Shown in pieces: positions 14,687 to 21,269 of a stretch of 21,269 nt of DNA. The DNA comes from an uncultured Alphaproteobacteria bacterium (GTDB taxonomy: Bacteria > Pseudomonadota > Alphaproteobacteria > Caulobacterales > Aquidulcibacteraceae), in NCBI GenBank assembly GCA_937967725.1, contig CALBSY010000171.1, positions 1 to 21,269 of the forward strand, read 5' to 3'. A program made the translations under genes and the position numbers. Position 1 is the stretch's first letter. The number at the start of each line of letters is the position of its first letter. Under the pieces are notes generated by a model, which made no database searches, was not told the origin of the DNA, and saw only the letters and a list, made by a program, of their open reading frames with translations.

Positions 14687-15198
14687 ACGCGTTCACTGCG
14701 CGCGCGCCGGGGAGGCGGTCTCTGCGCGTGTGGGGTCTTGCGTTCGCGGTTGCGTCGGTGATCTTGCCGGCGCTGCCGATGGGGCCGCTGTTCGCGCAGC
14801 CGCCGCTGCCGCTGGCAGTTTTGTGGGCAGCCTATGGCTGGGCGGCGGAGGATGAGAGCGGCTGGCGCGCGCCGCTGGCGCTCGGTGCGCTTGGCTTGCT
14901 GCACGACCAGCTCGCCGGCGGTCCGTACGGGCTGTTCGTTGTGATCTACCTTTCGGCTTACTTGCTTGGCCGTGGCGCGGCCGTGCTTATGTCGGCCCCT
15001 AATTTGGTCTCGCTCTGGGGCGGATTCATCGTCACAACCCTGTTCACGATCCTCATTGTCATCGCTGTCGAGCGCCTCTTTACGCCGATCGCCGTCATCC
15101 CTTACGCGGAAGCCGCGCTCATCACCGCGATCATCTTCCCGCTGGTGCGCCCGCTTTACATGAGCGGCTCACCCTCATCGCTGGGGATGCGGCGATGA
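14683..15198 (+). CDS. mreD: Rod shape-determining membrane protein MreD
   Basis: 171 residues from GTG 14683, which overlaps the mreC stop by four bases and so is probably translated by coupling. Five or six hydrophobic helices cover almost the entire length; GLLHDQLAGGPYGLFVVIYLSAYLLGR carries the D-x(n)-PxG pattern (HDQLAGGPYG) typical of the family. MreD is an inner-membrane partner of MreC and PBP2 in the elongasome. Sequence identity among MreD proteins is low, so the operon position adds much of the support. Its stop overlaps the PBP2 gene start by four bases (ATGA). Confidence 0.9.
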   Translation: MNAFTARAPGRRSLRVWGLAFAVASVILPALPMGPLFAQPPLPLAVLWAAYGWAAEDESGWRAPLALGALGLLHDQLAGGPYGLFVVIYLSAYLLGRGAAVLMSAPNLVSLWGGFIVTTLFTILIVIAVERLFTPIAVIPYAEAALITAIIFPLVRPLYMSGSPSSLGMRR

Positions 15199-17165
15199 AA
15201 CGGCCGAAGAAAGTCGGCTCTACGCTGCCGAAGCGCGACGCCAACACGATTTTCTCGCGCCGCGCGGCGCTCATGTCGTTTCTCGGCGCCGGCGTGATGG
15301 GCGCAATCCTGTTCCGCATGGGGCAGCTGCAGATTAGCAATGTCATCAGCGGTGAATACACGGACGCCGCTGACGAGAACCGCTTCGATACGCGCATTAT
15401 CGCCCCGCCGCGCGGCATCATCTACGATCGTTTCGGCACGGTCCTGGCGCAGACGAGCAAAGACTATCAAGTCGCGGTGCAGTTGAGTGAAGTCGATGAT
15501 CTCGCTCTGGTCGTTGCTCGCGTCGGCGCCATCCTTGGGCGCGACCAAATCTGGGAACGCCGCGTGATCGCGCGGTTGGACCAAACCAAGCGCTACGAGA
15601 AGCAGCCGATCGCGTTCTGGCTGAATTGGAGTTAATTCAACGCCATAAATGTGCGCCTGCCTGAGTTGACCGGCGTTACGGCCGATTCAGCCGATGTGCG
15701 AGCCTATCCGTATGACGTCGTTTATGCGCATCCGATCGGATACGTGCAAAAGCCGACGCAACGTGACGTCGATGCGGCGCTGGAGAATAACGACCAAACC
15801 CGCGCGATGTATCTGCGCAATCCGTACGTGCGCGTCGGCAAGGCTGGGCTTGAAAATAGCCTGGAGGCTGAGCTGCACGGAACGCCCGGTTATCGCAAGG
15901 TGATCGTGAACGCGCGCGGCGTCGAGCAGGGAGAGGACGAGAGTGAAAGGCGCGAGGCCGTGCGCGGCTCCGGCGTCGTGCTCACGCTTGATCACGACCT
16001 TCAGCGCATTGCCATGCAGACTTTTGGCGAACACTCCGGCGGTGCTGTCGTAATGGACATCTACACCGGGGATCTTCTGGTGCTGGCGTCGGCGCCGGGC
16101 TTCGATCCAAATCTGTTTGTCAATGGCATCGGTGAGAGCGATTTTCGCGTCTACAATGAAGACCCGAAGAAACCGCTCTTCCATAAGTGCGTGACCGGCG
16201 TGTACCCACCGGGATCGACCTTCAAAATGATCGTCGGCATCGCCGCCAAGCAAGCCGGCCTCGAGGACAATTGGCGCGCGCATTGCTCGGGCGGTTTCTA
16301 TTACGGCGGACGCACGTGGCATTGCTGGAACCGCCACGGCAGCGTCGATCTGCACGCGGCGATCCGACACTCATGCGACGTCTACTTCTATCAAGCTGCG
16401 CTGCGCGCCGGCCCTGAGCGCATCGCCTCTGTGGCGCGCCAATTTGGACTAGGCGAGCGGTTCGACGTCAACGTGCCAAACGTGCGCGCCGGCCTGATCC
16501 CCGATCCGACGTGGTGGCGCGCCAACCGCAACGAAGGCTGGACCGGCGGTCTGACCGTGAACTACGGGATCGGTCAGGGCGCCATGGGTGTGACGCCGTT
16601 GCAGCTCGCCGTGATGGCGGCGCGGCTCGGTAACAACGGATATGCCGTTGTGCCGCGGCTGGTGCGCGAAGCGCCTGGCGTGTCCGAGCCGCCCAATCCA
16701 CCTCACATGAGCGGCATCGAAGCCGATCACCTCGCGCGCGTGCGTGACGGCATGTACGGCGTCTGCAACGAGCCGGGCGGCACAGCCAACAGCGCCGGCC
16801 GGCTTGAATTGGTGCGCCATCCGGAGACCGGCGCGGCCGTGCCGGTCACGCCGGAGACGCGGAATTGGCAACGCGTGCAGATCGCTGGCAAGACCGGCAC
16901 TGCGCAGGTGCGCGCCCTGGGCGATAATCGGGGCCGTCACTACTCGACTATCGAATGGCGCTACCGCGATCACGCACTGTTTTGCTGTTTCGGGCCTTGG
17001 CATGAGCCGCGTTATGCCTGCGCCGTCATCGTTGAGCACGGCGGCGCCGGCTCCGCGGTCGCCGGACCGATCGCTCGCGAGACGATGCGTGCGACCTTGA
17101 TGCGCGATCCGGCCCGGCGCGCTCCAGCACGTTTGGCGCAACTCGAAGCGGGGAGAAGCGCATGA
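15195..17165 (+). pseudogene. mrdA: Penicillin-binding protein 2 (elongation transpeptidase) interrupted by one in-frame TAA
   Basis: One frame from ATG 15195 to TGA 17163-17165, 656 codons, normal for PBP2, broken only by TAA at 15633-15635 (codon 147). Before it: cytoplasmic tail, TM helix (about 26-45) and the start of the pedestal domain, with RGIIYDRFGTVLA. After it: YPYDVVYAHPIGYV, the transpeptidase domain with PPGSTFK (S341, K344), SCD (S393, D395) and KTG (K566). Reading across the stop gives LNWS-stop-FNAINVRLPEL, where family members have a Glu, and GAA to TAA is one base. There is no frameshift and no second stop. If the stop holds, the products are an anchored 146-residue stub and a possible GTG 15651-started transpeptidase fragment (504 residues) with no membrane anchor. 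PBP2 cross-links lateral wall peptidoglycan in the periplasm together with RodA. Both ends overlap neighbours (mreD, rodA) by four bases. Confidence 0.85.
15633..15635 (+). other. In-frame TAA within mrdA
   Basis: Codon 147 of the PBP2 gene. Frame is the same on both sides (15195 and 15651 are both in frame), so only a base substitution is needed to restore the protein. TAA is used as the normal terminator elsewhere in this window (stops at 2405, 8247, 20581), so wholesale recoding of TAA is not supported. Confidence 0.9.
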
Positions 17166-18304
17166 GTCTCGCTTCCGCTCGCAATCCGAACACGATTTTC
17201 GACCGATTCCGTAAGTTGAACTGGCCGATCATCACCTTGCTCTGCGCGCTCGCCTTCGTCGGCGTGCTGATGCATTTCTCGGTGTCCTCTGGCGCCTGGA
17301 CGGATATGCCGTTGACGCACGGCATGCGTTTCGCGGTCCTGCTCAGCATCGCCATTCTGGCCGCAATGTTCTTGGATGCGCGTTTCTGGCTCGCGATCGC
17401 TTATCCGTTGTACGCTGGCGCTTTATTGCTGCTGATCGGCGTCGAACTGTTCGGCGCGACGCGAATGGGCGCGCAGCGTTGGCTCGACCTCGGTCCGGTG
17501 TCGCTGCAGCCGTCCGAGCTCATGAAGATCGGCATCGTCTTGGCGCTCGCGCGCTACTATCACCAGCTCGATCCGCGGCGCACCGGCACGGTGTTGTGGG
17601 TGATCCCGCCGTTCTTGATGATTGTCGCGCCAGTTGCATTGATCATGCACCAACCCGACCTCGGCACGGCCATGCTGATCCTGATGGCGGGCGTCACCGT
17701 GATGTTCCTCGGCGGCCTGCTTTGGCGCATCATCGCAGCGGGCGCGATCGTTGCGGTCGGCGGGGCTCTCTTCGCCTACACCAATGTGCTGCACGATTAT
17801 CAGCGTGACCGCGTCAACGTGTTCCTCGGCATCACCGACGATCCGCTCGGCGCCGGCTATCATGTTCTGCAATCGAAAATAGCCATCGGCTCGTCCGGTT
17901 TGTTCGGCCGCGGTTATCTACAGGGCACGCAAAGCCAGCTCGATTTCCTGCCGGAGAAACACACAGACTTCATTTTCACGATGATCGTGGAGGAGTTCGG
18001 CCTGTTCGGCGGCGCGCTGGTGCTTGGGCTGTTCGGCGCGCTGATGGCGCTGGCGATGCAGGTGGCGCTGCGCGCTCGCTCTCTGTTCGGCAAGCTGGCC
18101 GCCGCCGGCGTCGCTGCAACGCTGGCCTGTTACGTGTTCATCAACACGGCAATGGTGATAGGGCTGGTGCCGGTGGTGGGCATTCCGCTGCCGATCATTT
18201 CGTTCGGCGGCACGGCCATGATGACGCTGATGGCGGGTTTCGCCATTGTCCTCAGCATTGATCTTCACCGCGACCAGCACGGCGCGCGCGGGTTGCTTTG
18301 GTAG
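17162..18304 (+). CDS. rodA: Peptidoglycan glycosyltransferase RodA (SEDS family)
   Basis: 380 residues from ATG 17162, overlapping the mrdA stop by four bases. About ten TM helices with SEDS motifs: AQRWLDLGPVSLQPSELMK (104-122), HQPDLGTAMLIL, the loop GSSGLFGRGYLQGTQSQLDF, EKHTDFIFTMIVEEFG with the expected catalytic Asp (D269), and VGIPLPIISFGGTAMM near the C-terminus. RodA polymerises glycan strands from lipid II for lateral wall growth and works as a complex with PBP2, which makes the stop in the preceding gene more notable. The gene is complete. Its stop directly abuts the stop of the convergent iminopeptidase gene with no bases between. Confidence 0.96.
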   Translation: MSLASARNPNTIFDRFRKLNWPIITLLCALAFVGVLMHFSVSSGAWTDMPLTHGMRFAVLLSIAILAAMFLDARFWLAIAYPLYAGALLLLIGVELFGATRMGAQRWLDLGPVSLQPSELMKIGIVLALARYYHQLDPRRTGTVLWVIPPFLMIVAPVALIMHQPDLGTAMLILMAGVTVMFLGGLLWRIIAAGAIVAVGGALFAYTNVLHDYQRDRVNVFLGITDDPLGAGYHVLQSKIAIGSSGLFGRGYLQGTQSQLDFLPEKHTDFIFTMIVEEFGLFGGALVLGLFGALMALAMQVALRARSLFGKLAAAGVAATLACYVFINTAMVIGLVPVVGIPLPIISFGGTAMMTLMAGFAIVLSIDLHRDQHGARGLLW

Positions 18305-19285
18305 TCACCAGGCGGCGCGATCAGCCATCCAATCCGTCGCGCGTATCAGCGCGTCGACGATGCCGGGTTCGAGCGAGCTGTGACCGGCGTCGTGGATGAT
18401 CTCCAACTCCGCCTCCGGCCAGACCTGCTTTAAATCCCAAGCATTGGCGAGCGGGGTGCACATATCGTAGCGCCCATGCGCGACGCGGCGCGGGATTTGG
18501 CGCAACCGCGGCGCTTGTTCGAGTAGCCAGCGGTCGCGCTCGAAGAAACCGTTGTTGACAAAGTAATGGTTCTCGATACGGGCAAACGCTTCGACGAACT
18601 TGTCTTCGTTGAAGCGCGAGGGCAGCGCGCTTGGTCCGGCGATGGAGATTGTTTCGCCCTCCCAGCGCGCCCACGCACGCGCGGCGCACAGCCGTGTCTC
18701 CCAATCGTCGGACATCAGCCGCGTGTGAAATGCGCGCAGGAGATCGCCGCGCTCGCTCTCCGGGATCACGCTAGCGTAGCGGGAGAACGCATCCGGATAC
18801 ACGTGGCTCGCGCCGGATTGGTAGAACCAGTCAATCTCGCGCTTGCGGAGCAAGAAAATGCCGCGCAACACGAGGCCCGCGACGCGCTCGGGATGCTTCG
18901 CGGCGTAGGCAAGCGCCAGCGTCGAGCCCCACGAACCGCCGAACACGACCCACTTCTCGATGCCATAGCGTTCGCGCACGCGTTCGATGTCGGCGACCAG
19001 ATCCCAGGTCGTGTTCTCGCGAAGCTCCGCATGGGGGGTGGAGCGACCGCAGCCGCGCTGATCCATCATCACGGTGCGGTAGCGTCGAGGATCGAAGAAG
19101 CGGCGCATCTCAGGCGAGAGCCCGCCGCCGGGCCCGCCATGCAACGCTACCGCGGGCCGTCCGCTCGGATTGCCGGATTGCTCCACATAGATCGTGTGCA
19201 AGTCCGATACCTTGAGCATCTCGGACTGATACGACTCGATCGCGGGATATAGGTCGCGGCGGGGTGGGGCGGACTGTCCGTACAT
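18305..19285 (-). CDS. pip: Proline iminopeptidase (alpha/beta hydrolase, S33)
   Basis: 326 residues. HGGPGGG at 49-55 forms the oxyanion region, the nucleophile is S118 in GGSWGSTLALAYA, and D274 in GRYDMCTP and H302 in DAGHS complete the triad. MMDQRGCGRSTPHAELRENTT is the family signature segment. The enzyme removes N-terminal proline from peptides in the cytosol; no signal peptide is seen. No Shine-Dalgarno precedes ATG 19285, which suggests a leaderless or weakly initiated message. It is convergent with rodA and divergent from the MFS gene across about 90 bp. Confidence 0.92.
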   Translation of the reverse strand: MYGQSAPPRRDLYPAIESYQSEMLKVSDLHTIYVEQSGNPSGRPAVALHGGPGGGLSPEMRRFFDPRRYRTVMMDQRGCGRSTPHAELRENTTWDLVADIERVRERYGIEKWVVFGGSWGSTLALAYAAKHPERVAGLVLRGIFLLRKREIDWFYQSGASHVYPDAFSRYASVIPESERGDLLRAFHTRLMSDDWETRLCAARAWARWEGETISIAGPSALPSRFNEDKFVEAFARIENHYFVNNGFFERDRWLLEQAPRLRQIPRRVAHGRYDMCTPLANAWDLKQVWPEAELEIIHDAGHSSLEPGIVDALIRATDWMADRAAW

Positions 19286-19375
19286 GCTGATTGGTTACGG
19301 GCGCCCGGCGGCGGGAGCAAGGCAGGACGCTGCGGCCTCTTGGGAGCGGCGCCACAGAATGCTAGGCGGCAGTGC

Positions 19376-20581
19376 TTGAGCCCCGTCGTCCCCGACCTCT
19401 ACTCTTTTCTTGGCTCGCGCGCCGCGCGCGTGACACTGGTGATGTCTTGCCTGTTCGGAGCGTACGGCGTGACGCTCGCCTTCCTGCCGCGCTGGCTGGA
19501 GGTCGAGCGCGGTATGGACGGCGCCGCCATCGGCGCAATCCTCTCGCTGTCCCAGTTCGCTCGCATCTTCACCGGACCCGCTGTCGCCTTCTGGGCCGAC
19601 GGCGCCAATGACCGCCGCGCGCCGCTTCGTCTCCTACTCACCGCCGCCGTGTTAGCCTACGCGGCGTTCTTCTTAGCGGCGGATGGATTCTGGTCGCTGC
19701 TGGCGATCGGTTTTGTCGCCCTTTCGCTGACCCAGGCGCTGACGCCGCTGGTGGAGGCGGCGACGCTGCGCGCGACCGCCAATGGAAGAATATCCTACGG
19801 TGTTGCCCGCGGCATCGGCTCGGTGAGCTTCATCATTGCCAACGTCGCCGGTGGCGTCTTGATCGCGCAATTCGGCCTCGTCGCGGTTGTGGTGTGGACG
19901 CTATGCGGGCTCTCGTTTGCCGCGCTCTCGAGTTGGCTGGTGATGCAGCCTGATCCGCCATTGGCAGGCGTCGAGCGTTTGGCGCGGTTTGGTGCGTTGC
20001 GCGCATTGTTGCGCTCGCGGCGCTACCTCATTCTGATTGTTGCCTGCGGGCTGATTCAGTGCGCGCATGCTTTCTACTACAGCTTCTCAGTGCTCGTCTG
20101 GCGCGGGCAGGGCATTTCACCGGAGACGGCAGGGGTCCTCTGGGCGTTTGGCGTGGCTGTCGAGGTGAGCTTTTTGTGGAGTCTGACGCCAATTGAACGG
20201 CGGGTGACGCCCGAAGCCATGATCGTCATTGGCGCCGCAGGGGGCATGTTGCGCTGGGCCGCTATGGGTTTCGCGCCGGATGGCTTCGTGCTTTGGCCGC
20301 TGCAGGCGCTGCATGCGCTCAGCTTTGCCGCCACCCATGTCGGCGCCATGCGCTTGTTGTATCGCGAGACGCCGGAACACGCCGCCGCCATGGCGCAAAC
20401 GCTCTACGCCGCGCTTGCGGCCGGCCTGTTCATGGGCCTTTCGACGTTGGCGTCGGGGTTGCTCTATGATTTTGTCGGCGCACGCGGTTACTGGGCGATG
20501 GCCGCGATTGCAGCCGTCGGAGGCGCGCTAGCTTTGCTTTTGTTGCGGCCAGCCGCGCGTTCCATGGCAACCTCGCGTTAA
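19376..20581 (+). CDS. MFS transporter (phenylpropionate/nucleoside-H+ symporter-like)
   Basis: 401 residues from TTG 19376, chosen because AGGCGG lies eight bases upstream and the protein then begins just before the first helix; an earlier TTG at 19340 adds twelve residues without hydrophobic content. Twelve hydrophobic segments. LFGAYGVTLAFLPRWLEVERGMDGAAIGAI and FADGANDRR-like AFWADGANDRRAPLRLL resemble the MFS_1-like/HcaT (3-phenylpropionate transporter) group, as do VEAATLRA, ISYGVARGIGSVSFI and the C-terminal ATHVGAMRLLYRETPE. Substrate cannot be read from the sequence and no catabolic genes lie next to it. Stop is TAA at 20579-20581; a 120-bp gap follows. Confidence 0.82.
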   Translation: MSPVVPDLYSFLGSRAARVTLVMSCLFGAYGVTLAFLPRWLEVERGMDGAAIGAILSLSQFARIFTGPAVAFWADGANDRRAPLRLLLTAAVLAYAAFFLAADGFWSLLAIGFVALSLTQALTPLVEAATLRATANGRISYGVARGIGSVSFIIANVAGGVLIAQFGLVAVVVWTLCGLSFAALSSWLVMQPDPPLAGVERLARFGALRALLRSRRYLILIVACGLIQCAHAFYYSFSVLVWRGQGISPETAGVLWAFGVAVEVSFLWSLTPIERRVTPEAMIVIGAAGGMLRWAAMGFAPDGFVLWPLQALHALSFAATHVGAMRLLYRETPEHAAAMAQTLYAALAAGLFMGLSTLASGLLYDFVGARGYWAMAAIAAVGGALALLLLRPAARSMATSR

Positions 20582-20701
20582 TAATTCCCCTCGTGCGGGA
20601 ACCCCCGCCGCGCGCGCGCCCGTTCTTTGCCTAATATTTTCTGTTAGCCCTTATCGCTTGGAGCAGAATGGCTCCTGCCGGGGTTGAGGGACGCTGATTT
20701 C

Positions 20702-21269
20702 ATGGCCGCCCAGGCCACATTCGACTTCCGCGAGGAAGGCCGCGCGCCGGTTCTGGCGCTGAGCGGCGACTGGACGGTGGATACGATCGCCGGCCTCGAA
20801 TCCCGCCTGCGCGAACTTTCCGAGCGATTGAAGCCGGGCGCCGTGGTCGATGTCGGCGAACTCGGCCGCATTGATGTCGCCGGGGCCTACCTGATCGACC
20901 GCACCTTCCGCGAGAGCGCCGCTGGCGACAACGAACGGATCGCCATCCGCGGCAAACACGAGCACGCGCTGGGGCTGCTTGCCGCTGCGCGCAAGGCTGC
21001 AGCTGAACCCGCCCCCGAGCCCGAGAGTGAGAAGGGGATCGTGGGCTTCCTCGATTTCATCGGCCGCGCCGTCGCCGATATTGGCGAAGAGGTCGTCGAA
21101 ACCGTCGGCTTTTTTGGCGAAACGCTCGTTGTGCTGTTTCGTGTCTTACTTAATCCCCGCCGCATCCGCTGGGTTTCCGTCGTGCACGTGATGGAGTCCG
21201 CGGGTCTCAACGCCCTGCCGACCGTGCTGCCGCCGGGCCAGGAGATCGGCTGTTACCTGCCACGCGAGG
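20702..21269 (+). CDS. MlaE-type ABC permease with N-terminal STAS domain (5' part, runs off the window)
   Basis: 189 codons from ATG 20702 with no stop before the edge. Residues about 5-95 form a STAS-like domain (LALSGDWTVDTIAGLESRL; VVDVGELGRIDVAGAYLIDRTF). A charged linker leads to GFLDFIGRAVADIGEEVVETVGFFGETLVVLF and the MESAGLNALP segment that opens the MlaE permease domain. Such STAS-MlaE fusions occur in alphaproteobacteria and belong to phospholipid transport systems keeping outer-membrane asymmetry; MlaF, MlaD and partners would be expected next, beyond the window. The last 17 or so codons (PPGQEIGCYLPRE) are hydrophilic and do not look like the first membrane helix of MlaE, which is odd. 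GAGGGA ten bases upstream supports the start. Confidence 0.75.
   Translation, partial: MAAQATFDFREEGRAPVLALSGDWTVDTIAGLESRLRELSERLKPGAVVDVGELGRIDVAGAYLIDRTFRESAAGDNERIAIRGKHEHALGLLAAARKAAAEPAPEPESEKGIVGFLDFIGRAVADIGEEVVETVGFFGETLVVLFRVLLNPRRIRWVSVVHVMESAGLNALPTVLPPGQEIGCYLPRE

Noticed and set aside
15633..15635. TAA read as an amino acid genome-wide (alternative genetic code)
   Set aside because: TAA ends at least three other genes in this window at the expected length.
20582..20701. Terminator and small RNA between MFS and MlaE-type genes
   Set aside because: Only five-pair stems (GCGGG/CCCGC and GGAGC/GCTCC) without a T-run; too weak to call.
1..21269. CRISPR arrays, tRNA/rRNA genes, transposases, phage genes, toxin-antitoxin pairs
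   Set aside because: Looked for on both strands; no regular repeats, cloverleaf sequences or such proteins were recognised.

Overview
The window is GC-rich chromosomal DNA from an alphaproteobacterium. The cell-shape cluster order, the STAS-fused MlaE-type permease and the style of the protein sequences suit the Caulobacterales/Hyphomonadales group; that placement is an inference from protein resemblance, not a measurement. Genes are densely packed and two run off the ends. I saw no tRNA, rRNA, insertion sequence, prophage or CRISPR array.

Layout: (1) 1-474 (-), 5'-part of a DUF924 protein, divergent from a ketol-acid reductoisomerase-like gene (543-1535) followed by a DUF1028 gene (1566-2405). 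(2) 2402-5674 (-), an ATPase, a permease/substrate-binding fusion of the betaine/choline/ergothioneine importer type, and then a two-TM protein resembling an inward-rectifier K+ channel without a selectivity filter. (3) 5675-5762, a short divergent control region with several overlapping signals (inverted repeat, possible 18-codon leader peptide, a stem that would cover a Shine-Dalgarno), followed by an SDR oxidoreductase. (4) 6776-10475, a 2OG-Fe(II) oxygenase, a small GIY-YIG protein, a TVP38/TMEM64 membrane protein and a sorbosone-dehydrogenase-like lipoprotein. (5) 10479-12023 (-), a membrane-anchored trypsin-like protease with Glu at the usual Asp position. (6) 12381-18304 (+), the rod-shape operon mreB-mreC-mreD-mrdA(PBP2)-rodA, with overlapping start/stop codons at mreC/mreD, mreD/mrdA and mrdA/rodA. 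(7) proline iminopeptidase (-), an MFS transporter (+) and the start of an MlaE-type permease (+).

The most striking observation is in the rod operon: the PBP2 gene is open from end to end in one frame except for a single TAA at 15633-15635, where a Glu codon (GAA) would fit the family. The operon is otherwise intact. Either this is one wrong base, or the strain has a recently broken elongation transpeptidase, or the stop is bypassed. MreB filaments, MreC/MreD, the RodA glycosyltransferase and the PBP2 transpeptidase together make the elongasome, so a real stop should matter greatly.

The second region worth attention is 5675-5765, where an 18-codon open frame with tandem Cys codons lies across the strand that would pair with the SDR ribosome-binding site. 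The third is the filterless Kir-like protein downstream of a solute importer.
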